Shown here in pieces: positions 1-7,239 of a stretch of DNA of 64,000 nucleotides. The translations under genes were made by a program, and so were the position numbers. The notes under the pieces are model-generated. The model worked only from the letters and a program-made list of their open reading frames with translations, was not told the origin of the DNA and made no database searches. The DNA lies in contig NZ_MIEQ01000095.1 in NCBI RefSeq assembly GCF_001968815.1, forward strand, positions 1-64,000, given 5' to 3'. This stretch comes from Motiliproteus sp. MSK22-1. Lineage in GTDB: Bacteria; Pseudomonadota; Gammaproteobacteria; Pseudomonadales; Balneatricaceae. Each line of letters opens with the position of its first letter. Position 1 is the first letter of the stretch.

Positions 1-728
1 CACTAAGAGTCCGTCTCAAAGAGCTAGCCGCAGAGTACACTAGGTACGGCTACCTGATGTTACATGGTCTGCTCAAGGCTGAAGGCTTAGTTGCGAACAA
101 GAAGCGAACGTACCGTGTATATACGGAGGAAGAGTTACAAGTTCGTACAAAAAAGCGAAAGAAGTTACAAAGGCCGAGAATGCCGATGGAAATGCCTTCG
201 GCAGTCAATCAGAGATGGTCAATGGACTTTGTATCCGACCAGCTGAGCACCGGCCGCCGTTTTCGTGTCCTGAATATTGTGGATGACTACTCACGAGAAA
301 TAGTAGGACAGCTGGTATCCGTTTCCATTTCAGGCGCTCGAGTTGCACGTTTTCTTGATGAACTTAGAGACAATCGAGGATTGCCTAAAAGTATTGTCTG
401 CGATAACGGCACGGAATTTACCAGTAAGGCCATGTTCTTTTGGAGTAAAGAAAATGGCACCAGACTTAGCTTTATTCAGCCAGGAAAACCAACGCAGAAT
501 GCTTTTGTAGAGAGCCTAAATGGGAAGTTCAGAAATGAGTGCCTGAATCAACATTGGTTCAGAAGCATGAAAGAAGCAGACTGGGAAATCAGTCAATGGC
601 GGCACCATTACAACCATATCCGCCCCCACAGCTCACTTGGATATATTGCTCCAGTAGCATTTAAGAACCAGGCGGCTTAGGATGAATAATCTCATCGAAG
701 GATTGGTACTAAGACAGGGGAAAGGTCA
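1..728 (+). mobile_element. IS3-family insertion sequence, right part only (cut by window start)
   Basis: The window opens inside the transposase gene and the element runs to a terminal sequence GGGGAAAGGTCA ending at 728. The stop codon of the transposase lies about 50 bp before this end, the usual layout for IS3 elements. The terminus, read inward as TGACCTTTCCCC, looks like the ends of the IS407-like group (recall, not a search). The left end and OrfA are outside the window, so completeness and target duplication cannot be judged. Confidence 0.8.
3..680 (+). CDS. IS3-family transposase OrfB (5' end outside window)
   Basis: This is the catalytic rve integrase domain of an IS3-type transposase. 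The frame is open from base 3, and the residues before the first ATG at 57 (reading LKELAAEYTRYGYLMLHGLL) match the conserved HTH_21 linker of OrfB, so the ATG at 57 is not the true start. The DDE triad is visible: D in WSMDFVSD, D in CDNGTEF, and E in FVESLNGKFRNECL. The end carries the standard YNHIRPHSSLGYIAPVAF signature. In IS3 elements OrfB is made by -1 frameshifting from OrfA, which would lie upstream of the window. The frame shows no lesion in the visible part, so the element may still be active. Confidence 0.92.
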   Translation, partial: LRVRLKELAAEYTRYGYLMLHGLLKAEGLVANKKRTYRVYTEEELQVRTKKRKKLQRPRMPMEMPSAVNQRWSMDFVSDQLSTGRRFRVLNIVDDYSREIVGQLVSVSISGARVARFLDELRDNRGLPKSIVCDNGTEFTSKAMFFWSKENGTRLSFIQPGKPTQNAFVESLNGKFRNECLNQHWFRSMKEADWEISQWRHHYNHIRPHSSLGYIAPVAFKNQAA

Positions 729-869
729 ATTTCGTTTTGAAAAAAGCTTTGTAACGACTTAAAAAGCCAATCCCTTCCAAATGATTTTCAACCAAGCTCT
801 TTAGTTCTCCAGGAAGTTCCCCTAGGACCTGGTAACTAATTATGGGTGATCTATATGGGGGAAAGGTCA
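729..869. repeat. 141-bp segment ending in a second copy of the IS terminus
   Basis: The 12-mer GGGGAAAGGTCA that ends the IS3 element at 717-728 recurs exactly at 858-869. The flanking bases differ, so this is not a simple duplication of the right end. The second copy marks the exact point where the adjacent ATPase gene (minus strand) loses its reading. On the minus strand 869 would be the left tip of another IS copy. The 129 bp between the two termini show no clear OrfA and may be a leftover of a different element or gene. A short minus-strand reading here (VLGELPGELKSLVENHL) looks protein-like but was not recognised. Confidence 0.5.
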
Positions 870-1600
870 GTGTCAAAAGGTGTGTGCTCTTGTTCTTCAA
901 GTGTTGTTTTACTTCCGCTGTCCACTCCTAGCCAATATTCTACCAAGGATTTTAGCGTGTATGATTTTCCTATACCGTTAGGTCCAATTAAAATATTGAT
1001 ATCATAAGGAAGGCTATTTGAGTTGAATTTAAAGTTTATAGGTTCCGAAGAGCCATTGTACTTTCTAGTGAATAGTGTGAAGTTATTTATCGAGGACTCT
1101 TGCTGCTCAAAAATTCTCCACCCATCACTATAGGCTTTTCTTGCACCTGCTTCTCTTAGAGGAGATGTATCAAAGTCATTGTGTCCAACAAGTTTATTAG
1201 CGTCAGAGTCGTTTACGATATTAGTAAGGTATCCAGCATCTTTGATATCCACTAATACTTGTTTGGCATCATCAATACCTAGCTTTACGATAATCGTTTG
1301 GTAAAAGTCAATGTCGCTAGGAACAGATACATAGTTTGTATTGGGGATAGGAAAGAAACCATCCCAGCCTTCATCTCTAAGCTGGTTTAGTTTTTTAGGA
1401 GAATATTTGTCGTCCTCAATAAGAAGCTTAAGTGCAAATTCAAGAAAGTTTTTGCCGTCAATATATAAAACCGCATTTAAAGTGGTGCCAATTCCATAGT
1501 CATCCCAGTTATTAAACGACAGGGCGAGCATATTTTGTTCAGTCTCAAGCCTGGTTGGTGTCCAACGCCACTTGTCGCCTTTGTGGTAGAAAACTTTCAT
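870..1600 (-). pseudogene. AAA-type ATPase, N-terminal part, truncated at an IS-like end
   Basis: About 243 codons remain, from ATG at 1600. The first 195 residues match nothing I recognise. A P-loop then appears at residues about 206-213 (GPNGIGKS, preceded by YDINILI), as in OLD/RecF/SMC-like ABC ATPases in which the N-terminal strand leads into Walker A. Everything downstream (signature motif, Walker B, D-loop) is missing: the frame runs into the IS-like terminus at 858-869 and ends 15 bases later. P-loop proteins of this type are frequent in defence islands, but the function of this one cannot be given. It diverges from the helicase-containing gene set. Probably non-functional. Confidence 0.7.
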
Positions 1601-1633
1601 TTATCCATTATTCCCTGTCTGAAAATTGGCCTC

Positions 1634-1655
1634 AAAAAAGCAGCAAAGCTTTTTT
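1634..1655. terminator. Hairpin with T-run, intergenic
   Basis: An 8-bp perfect stem, AAAAAAGC (1634-1641) and GCTTTTTT (1648-1655), encloses the 6-base loop AGCAAA. A-tract and T-tract arms make it terminator-like on either strand. It sits upstream of both divergent neighbours, where no terminator is expected, so it may be a relic of a lost gene or an attenuator. The stem is AT-rich and weak. Confidence 0.35.
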
Positions 1656-1856
1656 AATCCTATATATCGTGGATGACATTAACATCATGCTAATGTAACT
1701 GCATGATAATAATGGTGTTTTGTTCGCTGGGGCAGGATCATATGTTGCTTTGCCCTAGGTTTCCAGCCTTAGATTTCAGCAAGTTATAAAGCTATCATCA
1801 AGTTAAGAGCCATTTGTTCAAGCAATGGGTCTACATCATGAAAGGTACAAGGACGT

Positions 1857-2408
1857 ATGCTGAAGCTTCTAAATTGCTGGCGTGCACGAAGCTATCCTCC
1901 GCCTCTTAACATAGAGCAACGAGTCGGTGAGTACTTGCTGGAGCTACCTCGCTGTACCCGCAATGTAGTGGTGGCTAGCCCCCGTTATGATGGCTCACAC
2001 TACCGGGGAGAAGTTTGGGCGGATGCTGCCCAAATCCTTTCATGGGTTGAAATGCATGCCAAAAATGTCTGGAGCGTAGGCAGCGAGCACCAAGCAGCAC
2101 GCCTTTCTCTACCCCTTTGGATTCGAGGCGCTGATCTCGAGAATCCGCAGCCTTCTTACCTTCCTCCATATTTTGTAGATGTATTGGACCACTATGTCTT
2201 AGATCTGGTGCATCGAGGTTGGACGACTTTCTGGTGCCCTGATTGCTTAGAGCATCATCAGCACATTTGCATTGATGATTGTGATCATCAGAGTGTTGGA
2301 AACTGGAGTTCTTGGACCTCTGAGTGGCGTTGCCCTAAAGGTCATCAGCTGTATTATCAAGAACATGAGCTGTATTATCAAGAACATGAGCTTCACTTGT
2401 TTACTTAG
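1857..2408 (+). CDS. Cysteine/histidine-rich protein of unknown function
   Basis: I do not recognise this 183-residue protein. Its last third looks metal-binding: WCPDC at about 126-130, then EHHQHICIDDCDH, and RCPKGH near 158. This is compatible with one or two zinc sites. The N-terminal half is rich in aromatic residues and has no obvious motif. Start: ATG at 1857 preceded by AAGGAC. The C-terminus carries a tandem duplication of seven residues (YYQEHEL twice) from a 21-bp DNA repeat. It lies 78 bp before the helicase gene, same strand, and is probably co-transcribed, so a partner role is possible but unproven. Confidence 0.65.
   Translation: MLKLLNCWRARSYPPPLNIEQRVGEYLLELPRCTRNVVVASPRYDGSHYRGEVWADAAQILSWVEMHAKNVWSVGSEHQAARLSLPLWIRGADLENPQPSYLPPYFVDVLDHYVLDLVHRGWTTFWCPDCLEHHQHICIDDCDHQSVGNWSSWTSEWRCPKGHQLYYQEHELYYQEHELHLFT
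2349..2390 (+). repeat. Perfect 21-bp tandem duplication inside a coding region
   Basis: Two identical 21-bp units (2349-2369 and 2370-2390, beginning CTGTATTATC) encode LYYQEHE twice near the C-terminus of the cysteine/histidine-rich protein. The unit is a multiple of three, so the frame is kept. Lack of divergence suggests a recent slippage event. Confidence 0.9.
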
Positions 2409-2486
2409 CTTTGTTGTCTGCGAAACTGAACCCCCCGGCATTCCCGGGGCGGTTCAAAACAGATGCAAGGATGCGAGGGATAATAG

Positions 2487-4745
2487 ATGCAAGCGTTGAA
2501 TGCAGCATTGAAAGCAGTGGATGCGGAGCTACAAGCCCAGTCTACAGGAGCATCCACAAGAAGATGTAAAGTTGATTATTACGAGTGGCTTAAACAAGTT
2601 GGTGAGTATCAGATTTATCGCATATGGGTTTCGGACGACCTAAAGCTTCGCGAAGATGCCGAAGTTACTCTGAAAGCACCACTGCAGACCTTAACTGCGA
2701 CTGTGATTTCTGTAGAAGACGCTCAATGCTTCAGCGCCCGACTACCTCAGAAGCTTACCCAGGATGTTTACAACATTAGTTGGAACTTCAATTCAGGGTT
2801 CATACTAAGGGCGCTCGGTGAAGCCCTCGCGAATGCCGCGTCAGGTAACAGTAAGATACTGAAGAGCCTGTGTGCCGGACTGGGTGATAACTTAGATTTA
2901 GCGATTGACGATGATTCAGACTTCGTAGAAGAACTGAATACGGCACAACAGCAAGCTATTTTGCTTGCTGAGAAAAAGCAGTTAAGCCTAGTTTGGGGAC
3001 CCCCAGGAACGGGTAAAACGCATACCCTTGCTCATGCGATCTACCGAGCCTATCTACGTGATGATACTGTCTTAGTACTATCCACATCAAATGTCGCTAT
3101 CGACCAAGTTCTCTTGTATTTGGATAAACATATTTACGCTGATGAGCAGCGATATATAGTCCGACTAGGATATACGGATAACGAAGTTTGCCACCGGTAT
3201 ATACAAGAACGACCAGAGTTTACGGGCTTCTCGATAATCTTTTCAACCTTGGCGACAGCCGTGCTAAAGGGCGATCAGCTAAGAGGTGCAGGCATAGATC
3301 TGGTTGTTGTCGATGAAGCTTCTATGGTTTCAATGCCATACGCATTGGTGGCTGCTTCGTTAGCTCAACGCAACATCATCTTCTCGGGGGACTTTCGACA
3401 GCTTCCTCCCATTTCTCATGTAGATGGAAGCGTGATGGGAGAGAATATTTTTGATTACCTGGATGTTCCTTCGGCAATTGATGCTGGGCAAGTCGTGCCA
3501 TATATGGCGATGTTGGACACTCAGTATCGTATGAGTCCTGCTATCTCTGAGGTAGTTAGTGACTTGTTCTACAACGGATTGCTAAAGTGCGGAAGAACGG
3601 CTGGTGATGAAGGTTCGTTAGAATTTATCGACGTTAACAAAGCCTCTGGCTATGCAGATTCGTATTACAGCGTAGAGTATAGAAGCTATTACAACCCGAT
3701 AAGCCTTGGCATTATCAAGTCCAATCTGAAGGACTGGGCGACTGGTGGATCTCGTCTTCTTTTTATCTCACCTTACAGGGCCCAGCAAAATCTGATCAGC
3801 TACAGCTTTATTGATGAAAAGTTGAATAGCGCTTCATCGCTAACCGTTCACAGAGCACAGGGGGCTGAAGCCGATGTTGTTGTCTTTGACCTCACCACGC
3901 ATGCGAAGTCGAGCAAATTCGAACTCGCCAAAATGTTTACTTCCAGCTCTACGCCCAACCTTGTCAATGTCGCGATGTCGAGGGCTATTAAGAAGCTGGT
4001 GATTATCGGGAATCAACACTCCATTCGTGAGATGGCTGCAACGTCTTCGTTTTGGAAGCAATTCTATTCTAAAATTGAGAGCCACTTTTCCACAAAAAAT
4101 CTGAATCTGTTCCTCGATAGTCTCGAAAACTTCTCTCTGACTTTCGGCGAGGAGAAGTCTGCTCTGGCTGTGGACATAGAAGGACGGCATAACTATTTGG
4201 AGGCAATGGCTCAAAGCAAGGCCGAGAAGAAGGTGTATGTTTCGACATTTCAGATCCCTCTAACCCAAGGGGTTACAGGTCGAACAGTAAACAGCACCAA
4301 GTTCCCAGACTTCCTGATATGGGGGGAGCAGATTGTTCTCAAATCGATACGAGGTGATCTTTCATTTAGTCAGCGAATGGCCGCTGAAGTCCTGAAAAAA
4401 ATCTCAGTTGGACACTTGGTTGATACAGCCGAGCCAGACCGGCGTAACACACATGTTCTTAGTTGCGGCAGATGTGGAAGTAACAAGGATCTCGTTTATG
4501 ACAATACGCGATATTGCTGTGTACTCCGTTGTTCAAACTGTGGTGAGAGAACATTCATTACAGATGCCGTCGCGAACGACTTGAAAGCTGTTTTGCAGAT
4601 CCGCTGCCCCGATTGTAGCTCGGATATGAAGGCAAGAAAAAAGAGGGGGGCGAGATCCTTTTCATTTTTCGGCTGCACGAACTATCCGAAATGCCATGGG
4701 CTGGTCGACTTTAGGGATTTCGTAACGGATTACGTTAATGGATGA
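2487..4745 (+). CDS. Superfamily 1 (UPF1/DNA2-like) helicase with C-terminal topoisomerase-type zinc fingers
   Basis: This 752-residue protein has the full SF1B helicase motif set: GPPGTGKT near 171-178, DEAS near 277 (VVVDEASM), GDFRQLPP near 302, TQYRMS near 345, VHRAQGAEADVVVF near 453 and NVAMSRA near 495. This is the AAA_11/AAA_12 arrangement of UPF1/DNA2-like helicases. After the helicase core, residues about 545-640 (with KVYVSTFQIPL) faintly recall a PLD-type fold but lack an HKD motif. The C-terminus has two cysteine clusters: CGRCG...CSNCG near 660-690 and CPDC...CTNYPKC near 715-740. The second matches the zf-C4 of topoisomerase I. The start ATG at 2487 is preceded by GAGGGATA. Substrate (DNA or RNA) is not shown. 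The setting suggests a role in mobile-element conflict; that is inference. Confidence 0.88.
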   Translation: MQALNAALKAVDAELQAQSTGASTRRCKVDYYEWLKQVGEYQIYRIWVSDDLKLREDAEVTLKAPLQTLTATVISVEDAQCFSARLPQKLTQDVYNISWNFNSGFILRALGEALANAASGNSKILKSLCAGLGDNLDLAIDDDSDFVEELNTAQQQAILLAEKKQLSLVWGPPGTGKTHTLAHAIYRAYLRDDTVLVLSTSNVAIDQVLLYLDKHIYADEQRYIVRLGYTDNEVCHRYIQERPEFTGFSIIFSTLATAVLKGDQLRGAGIDLVVVDEASMVSMPYALVAASLAQRNIIFSGDFRQLPPISHVDGSVMGENIFDYLDVPSAIDAGQVVPYMAMLDTQYRMSPAISEVVSDLFYNGLLKCGRTAGDEGSLEFIDVNKASGYADSYYSVEYRSYYNPISLGIIKSNLKDWATGGSRLLFISPYRAQQNLISYSFIDEKLNSASSLTVHRAQGAEADVVVFDLTTHAKSSKFELAKMFTSSSTPNLVNVAMSRAIKKLVIIGNQHSIREMAATSSFWKQFYSKIESHFSTKNLNLFLDSLENFSLTFGEEKSALAVDIEGRHNYLEAMAQSKAEKKVYVSTFQIPLTQGVTGRTVNSTKFPDFLIWGEQIVLKSIRGDLSFSQRMAAEVLKKISVGHLVDTAEPDRRNTHVLSCGRCGSNKDLVYDNTRYCCVLRCSNCGERTFITDAVANDLKAVLQIRCPDCSSDMKARKKRGARSFSFFGCTNYPKCHGLVDFRDFVTDYVNG

Positions 4746-4801
4746 CTTAATGGAAGCCGCAGTAAACTTCCTCTCAACAATAGACCGATGACAATGATGT
4801 A

Positions 4802-5635
4802 ATGGAAAAAGAAACAGCGCTACAGTCCGCTAACAACGAGGTCATGCGTAAGATAGGCCGCAACATGCTGCTTTTTCAGCAGATAGAAGGTCTACTGAAA
4901 TATTTGATCGCTAATGGTTCTATTGCCGGGACAGTAGAGGACCTGAAGGCCAAAAAAGAGTCTCGAGTCGAAGATATCAAACGACGAACGATGGGACAGC
5001 TTGTTGGGGAGTTTGTCGACAGCACCTATGCTGATGAACAGGATGCCAACTCTGAAGAAGTAATTGATAAGGCGTATTTCAGCTTTAGCTTTAGAGTTGA
5101 GTGCGAAGTGGATTATTACGAGACTCAGAAGCAGGTAATGGCTGAACTTGTTTCGGAGCGAAATGATCTGATCCACCACTTTCTGCCTAAGTACAACCCT
5201 GAGTCACTTGAAAACTGTCTAGCACTTGATATAGAGCTAGAGCAGCAACGAGAGAAGCTCCTTCCTGAGCTGAATAATCTCAAAGCTATGGCCCGCTCTC
5301 TTGATGAAGGCAGAAGGATCATGTCTGAATTCATGCACTCGGAGGATGGGCACAGGCTGATTGTCGAAGGGTTACTTCCAGGAGAAAGTCGTTTGGATGG
5401 TTTTCTAAGATCAATCGCCTCGTTAGCAGCAAGGGCCGATGGTTGGGCACCATTGCACGCAGCCGGCCAGTGGGTTGCTCGGCAGCCGCCTGAACAGATC
5501 GATAAGATCTGTGAAGAAAGGGGAACTGAAAAGCTCGCTAATCTTAAGGGGTTGATCGAATCATCGGAAGTGTTTGAGCTGAAGGAAGAGGTGGCCAAAG
5601 GCGGTACCCAATGGCTTTTCCGCCCCAAGGAATGA
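4802..5635 (+). CDS. Putative HEPN-like and OST-HTH/LOTUS protein
   Basis: Not recognised by name, but two domains can be argued. An all-helical N-terminal region (about 1-135) ends in SERNDLIHHFLPKY, which contains R120-N-x3-H125, the R-N-x-x-x-H signature of HEPN ribonucleases. A charged helical middle section (about 145-200) follows. The last 70 residues, starting DGWAPLHAAGQWVARQ and ending SSEVFELKEE...WLFRPKE, have the layout of an OST-HTH/LOTUS domain, an RNA-binding winged helix. Together this suggests an RNA-directed nuclease or RNA-binding protein. It lies 56 bp after the helicase and 20 bp before the zinc-ribbon gene. The ATG at 4802 has only a weak ribosome site. Domain calls are by eye and need a profile search. 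Confidence 0.6.
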   Translation: MEKETALQSANNEVMRKIGRNMLLFQQIEGLLKYLIANGSIAGTVEDLKAKKESRVEDIKRRTMGQLVGEFVDSTYADEQDANSEEVIDKAYFSFSFRVECEVDYYETQKQVMAELVSERNDLIHHFLPKYNPESLENCLALDIELEQQREKLLPELNNLKAMARSLDEGRRIMSEFMHSEDGHRLIVEGLLPGESRLDGFLRSIASLAARADGWAPLHAAGQWVARQPPEQIDKICEERGTEKLANLKGLIESSEVFELKEEVAKGGTQWLFRPKE

Positions 5636-5655
5636 GATCTGAAGGAGGAAATGTT

Positions 5656-5892
5656 TTGACGGAGCTAAGATCAGGCAGCGCAACTACAACTCAAGTTGGC
5701 TACCTTAACCGAAACAAGCAGCGAAACCATGGGACCATAGGGCTTGCCGGTACTGATCATATGCAGTTGGCATATAAAATGATCTGTGAGCAAGATGGAT
5801 GTGGGCATGAGTATGGAGCCAATGGTTCAGATATCTTCCAGCGCAAATGTCCCCGATGCCAATCTGGCGCAGAAGGCATTGTTTGGGAATGA
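5656..5892 (+). CDS. Small zinc-ribbon protein
   Basis: Encodes about 78 residues if translation starts at TTG 5656, which is preceded by a very strong site GAAGGAGG (5641-5648) at good spacing. The same frame is open upstream to ATG 5611, but that would overlap the previous gene and has no ribosome site. The sequence has a conserved look: GLAGTDHMQ, then C-x4-C (CEQDGCGHEYGANGSD) and CPRCQSGAEGI, a two-knuckle zinc ribbon. From memory, similar short proteins (GTDHN...CGHEYGANGSDIW...CPxCQGG) occur as the last gene of accessory operons near restriction or DNA-processing genes. Their function is not known to me. Confidence 0.65.
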   Translation: MTELRSGSATTTQVGYLNRNKQRNHGTIGLAGTDHMQLAYKMICEQDGCGHEYGANGSDIFQRKCPRCQSGAEGIVWE

Positions 5893-5951
5893 CGAAGTAT
5901 TCGGAGGCGCCTCAGGGAAAGCCTGCCCCCCCCTCGTCGTTGCTGGGACGG

Positions 5952-6022
5952 CAACTTATGTGCAAAAGGGTACCCTGCAGGCCGCATAGTAGCGTTACCT
6001 GCAGGACAACTTATGCGCAAAA
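5952..6022 (+). repeat. Imperfect short direct repeats after the island
   Basis: CAACTTATGTGCAAAA (5952-5967) recurs as CAACTTATGCGCAAAA (6007-6022), one mismatch. Between them lie TACCCTGCAGG and TTACCTGCAGG. The 295-bp gap 5893-6187 holds this repeat pair and the terminator, and nothing else I can identify. The repeats could be remnants of an attachment site or regulator sites. Confidence 0.5.
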
Positions 6023-6116
6023 CCACAGACTGTTGATTGTCAGTATAGATACTAGATACCGATAGTTAGTTTTCACTTCTTAACAGTTCGTTTTTATTGC
6101 TAGACAATGAGTTACC

Positions 6117-6152
6117 AAGAAAGCCAGAGTCTGGCTCTGGCTTTCTTGTTTT
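6117..6152 (+). terminator. Strong rho-independent terminator closing the island operon
   Basis: A perfect 13-bp stem, AAGAAAGCCAGAG (6117-6129) and CTCTGGCTTTCTT (6135-6147), with a 5-base loop is followed by GTTTTTG on the plus strand. It lies 225 bp after the last plus-strand gene and 36 bp from the 3' end of the convergent racemase gene, so it may serve both directions. Confidence 0.8.
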
Positions 6153-6187
6153 TGTCATTCAATGGCCATCAGTTAAATCAATATGAC

Positions 6188-6904
6188 TTAAGCTTGCGTG
6201 CGATTAACGGTAGCAGCGACCATTCGTGTCAAACTGGTCAAATCAAACACCGGCACCCTAAATTGCTTATGTAGCTGTGGTGCAAAATGTGAAAGATCGG
6301 TGCATTCGAGTACCAGTGCGCCGACCTCTGGGTTGGTCTCCAGCATTTTAGCCACCACCTGACTTAACTCTCTTTCGAACAGTTCCATGTCCAGGTCGTT
6401 ATTATTTCCCTTGAGGATCACATCAACGAACTGTGACTGGTCCTGCATACCTGTGATCACCATCGGTTCATCAGCAATACCGACTCCGGTCAGGTGATCC
6501 AGGGTTAGGGCTTCACTGTTGGCAACCACTACACCAACTTTCTGACTGGACTTGAGCATTCGCGATACCAGTGGCACCTGGATCAGACTAGACATAAAAA
6601 CCGGAATACTGACCGCATCTGCCAGGGCCTTTTGATGTAATGCCAAAAAACCGCAGCTCCCCGTGACTGCTTTTACACCTTCCCGCTCCAGTTCTTGTGC
6701 CGCTTCAATAAATGGTTTGAGCAACTCCGGATCCCGTTCGCGGATAAGACGATCAATCGTTGCTCCCTGAACTGTTTTATACAGAACAGGAAAATCAAAG
6801 CTGGCCGGATATTTGATATGACCATCCGGTTTCGGAAAATAGGATTCCAGTGAAATCACGCCGAGCGGAACACCACAGATATTGATACCACCTTGTAAAA
6901 TCAT
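6188..6904 (-). CDS. Aspartate/glutamate racemase superfamily protein
   Basis: A 238-residue cytoplasmic enzyme of the Asp/Glu/hydantoin racemase fold. Members use two cysteines as acid-base pair for racemisation or maleate isomerisation. Both are present: C84 in VTGSCGF and C201 in VLECTDLSH. The N-terminal part (GVPLGVISLESYFP...KYPASFDFPV) differs from canonical glutamate racemase MurI. It is likely part of the same locus as the D-amino-acid dehydrogenase-like gene just upstream on the same strand, although a MITE-like element now separates them. A racemase next to a flavin D-amino-acid dehydrogenase suggests catabolism of an amino acid by L to D conversion and oxidation; the substrate is not visible. 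Confidence 0.85.
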   Translation of the reverse strand: MILQGGINICGVPLGVISLESYFPKPDGHIKYPASFDFPVLYKTVQGATIDRLIRERDPELLKPFIEAAQELEREGVKAVTGSCGFLALHQKALADAVSIPVFMSSLIQVPLVSRMLKSSQKVGVVVANSEALTLDHLTGVGIADEPMVITGMQDQSQFVDVILKGNNNDLDMELFERELSQVVAKMLETNPEVGALVLECTDLSHFAPQLHKQFRVPVFDLTSLTRMVAATVNRTQA

Positions 6905-6977
6905 ACACTCACCTAATGCGCTCTCATCTAATGTACAGGCCGCCGATTTAGCGCGCAGTCATCTGCTTGTCATCTAA

Positions 6978-7239
6978 GGAACCTATGAATAAGTCCATTG
7001 TGTTCTCTGGGGCTCTAGAACGGTCAGATGCTAGGAAGGCTGCGCAGCGAAATGACGAGTCCTTTTCAAGCTGTCTGACACCGCAGGTGATCATTCTAGA
7101 GCCCACCCTTTGGGGCTTTCAGAGCAACAAGATATCAGCGTTAATGATTTTCGACAGATAACCAGTATGCCTGTAATCGTTGCCTTGATCTCTAATCGCT
7201 CTGAAAGCCAGAGGCCGAAGGGACTTGTTCGTAGGTTCC
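6978..7239. mobile_element. MITE-like element, 262 bp, with 19-bp terminal inverted repeats and CTAA target duplication
   Basis: The ends are 19-bp inverted repeats with two mismatches: left 6978-6996 (GGAACCTATGAATAAGTCC) and right 7221-7239 (GGACTTGTTCGTAGGTTCC). The element is flanked by CTAA on both sides (6974-6977 and 7240-7243), a 4-bp target duplication. Inside are two further perfect inverted repeats, 7010-7020 with 7094-7104 (11 bp) and 7114-7125 with 7198-7209 (12 bp). A transcript would fold as two hairpins closed by an outer stem. There is no transposase, so it would be mobilised in trans. It lies between two minus-strand genes. Confidence 0.8.

Noticed and set aside
709-900. 63-codon minus-strand frame across the IS end
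   Set aside because: It starts inside the broken ATPase gene in another frame and ends inside the IS terminus, so it is not a unit; only its middle part was kept as a remark.
4140-4420. Nuclease domain in the helicase C-terminal half
   Set aside because: The stretch faintly resembles a PLD fold but has no HKD motif or PD-(D/E)xK pattern, so no nuclease is claimed.
5611-5655. ATG 5611 as start of the zinc-ribbon protein
   Set aside because: Overlaps the preceding gene by 25 bp and lacks a ribosome site, while TTG 5656 has an excellent one.
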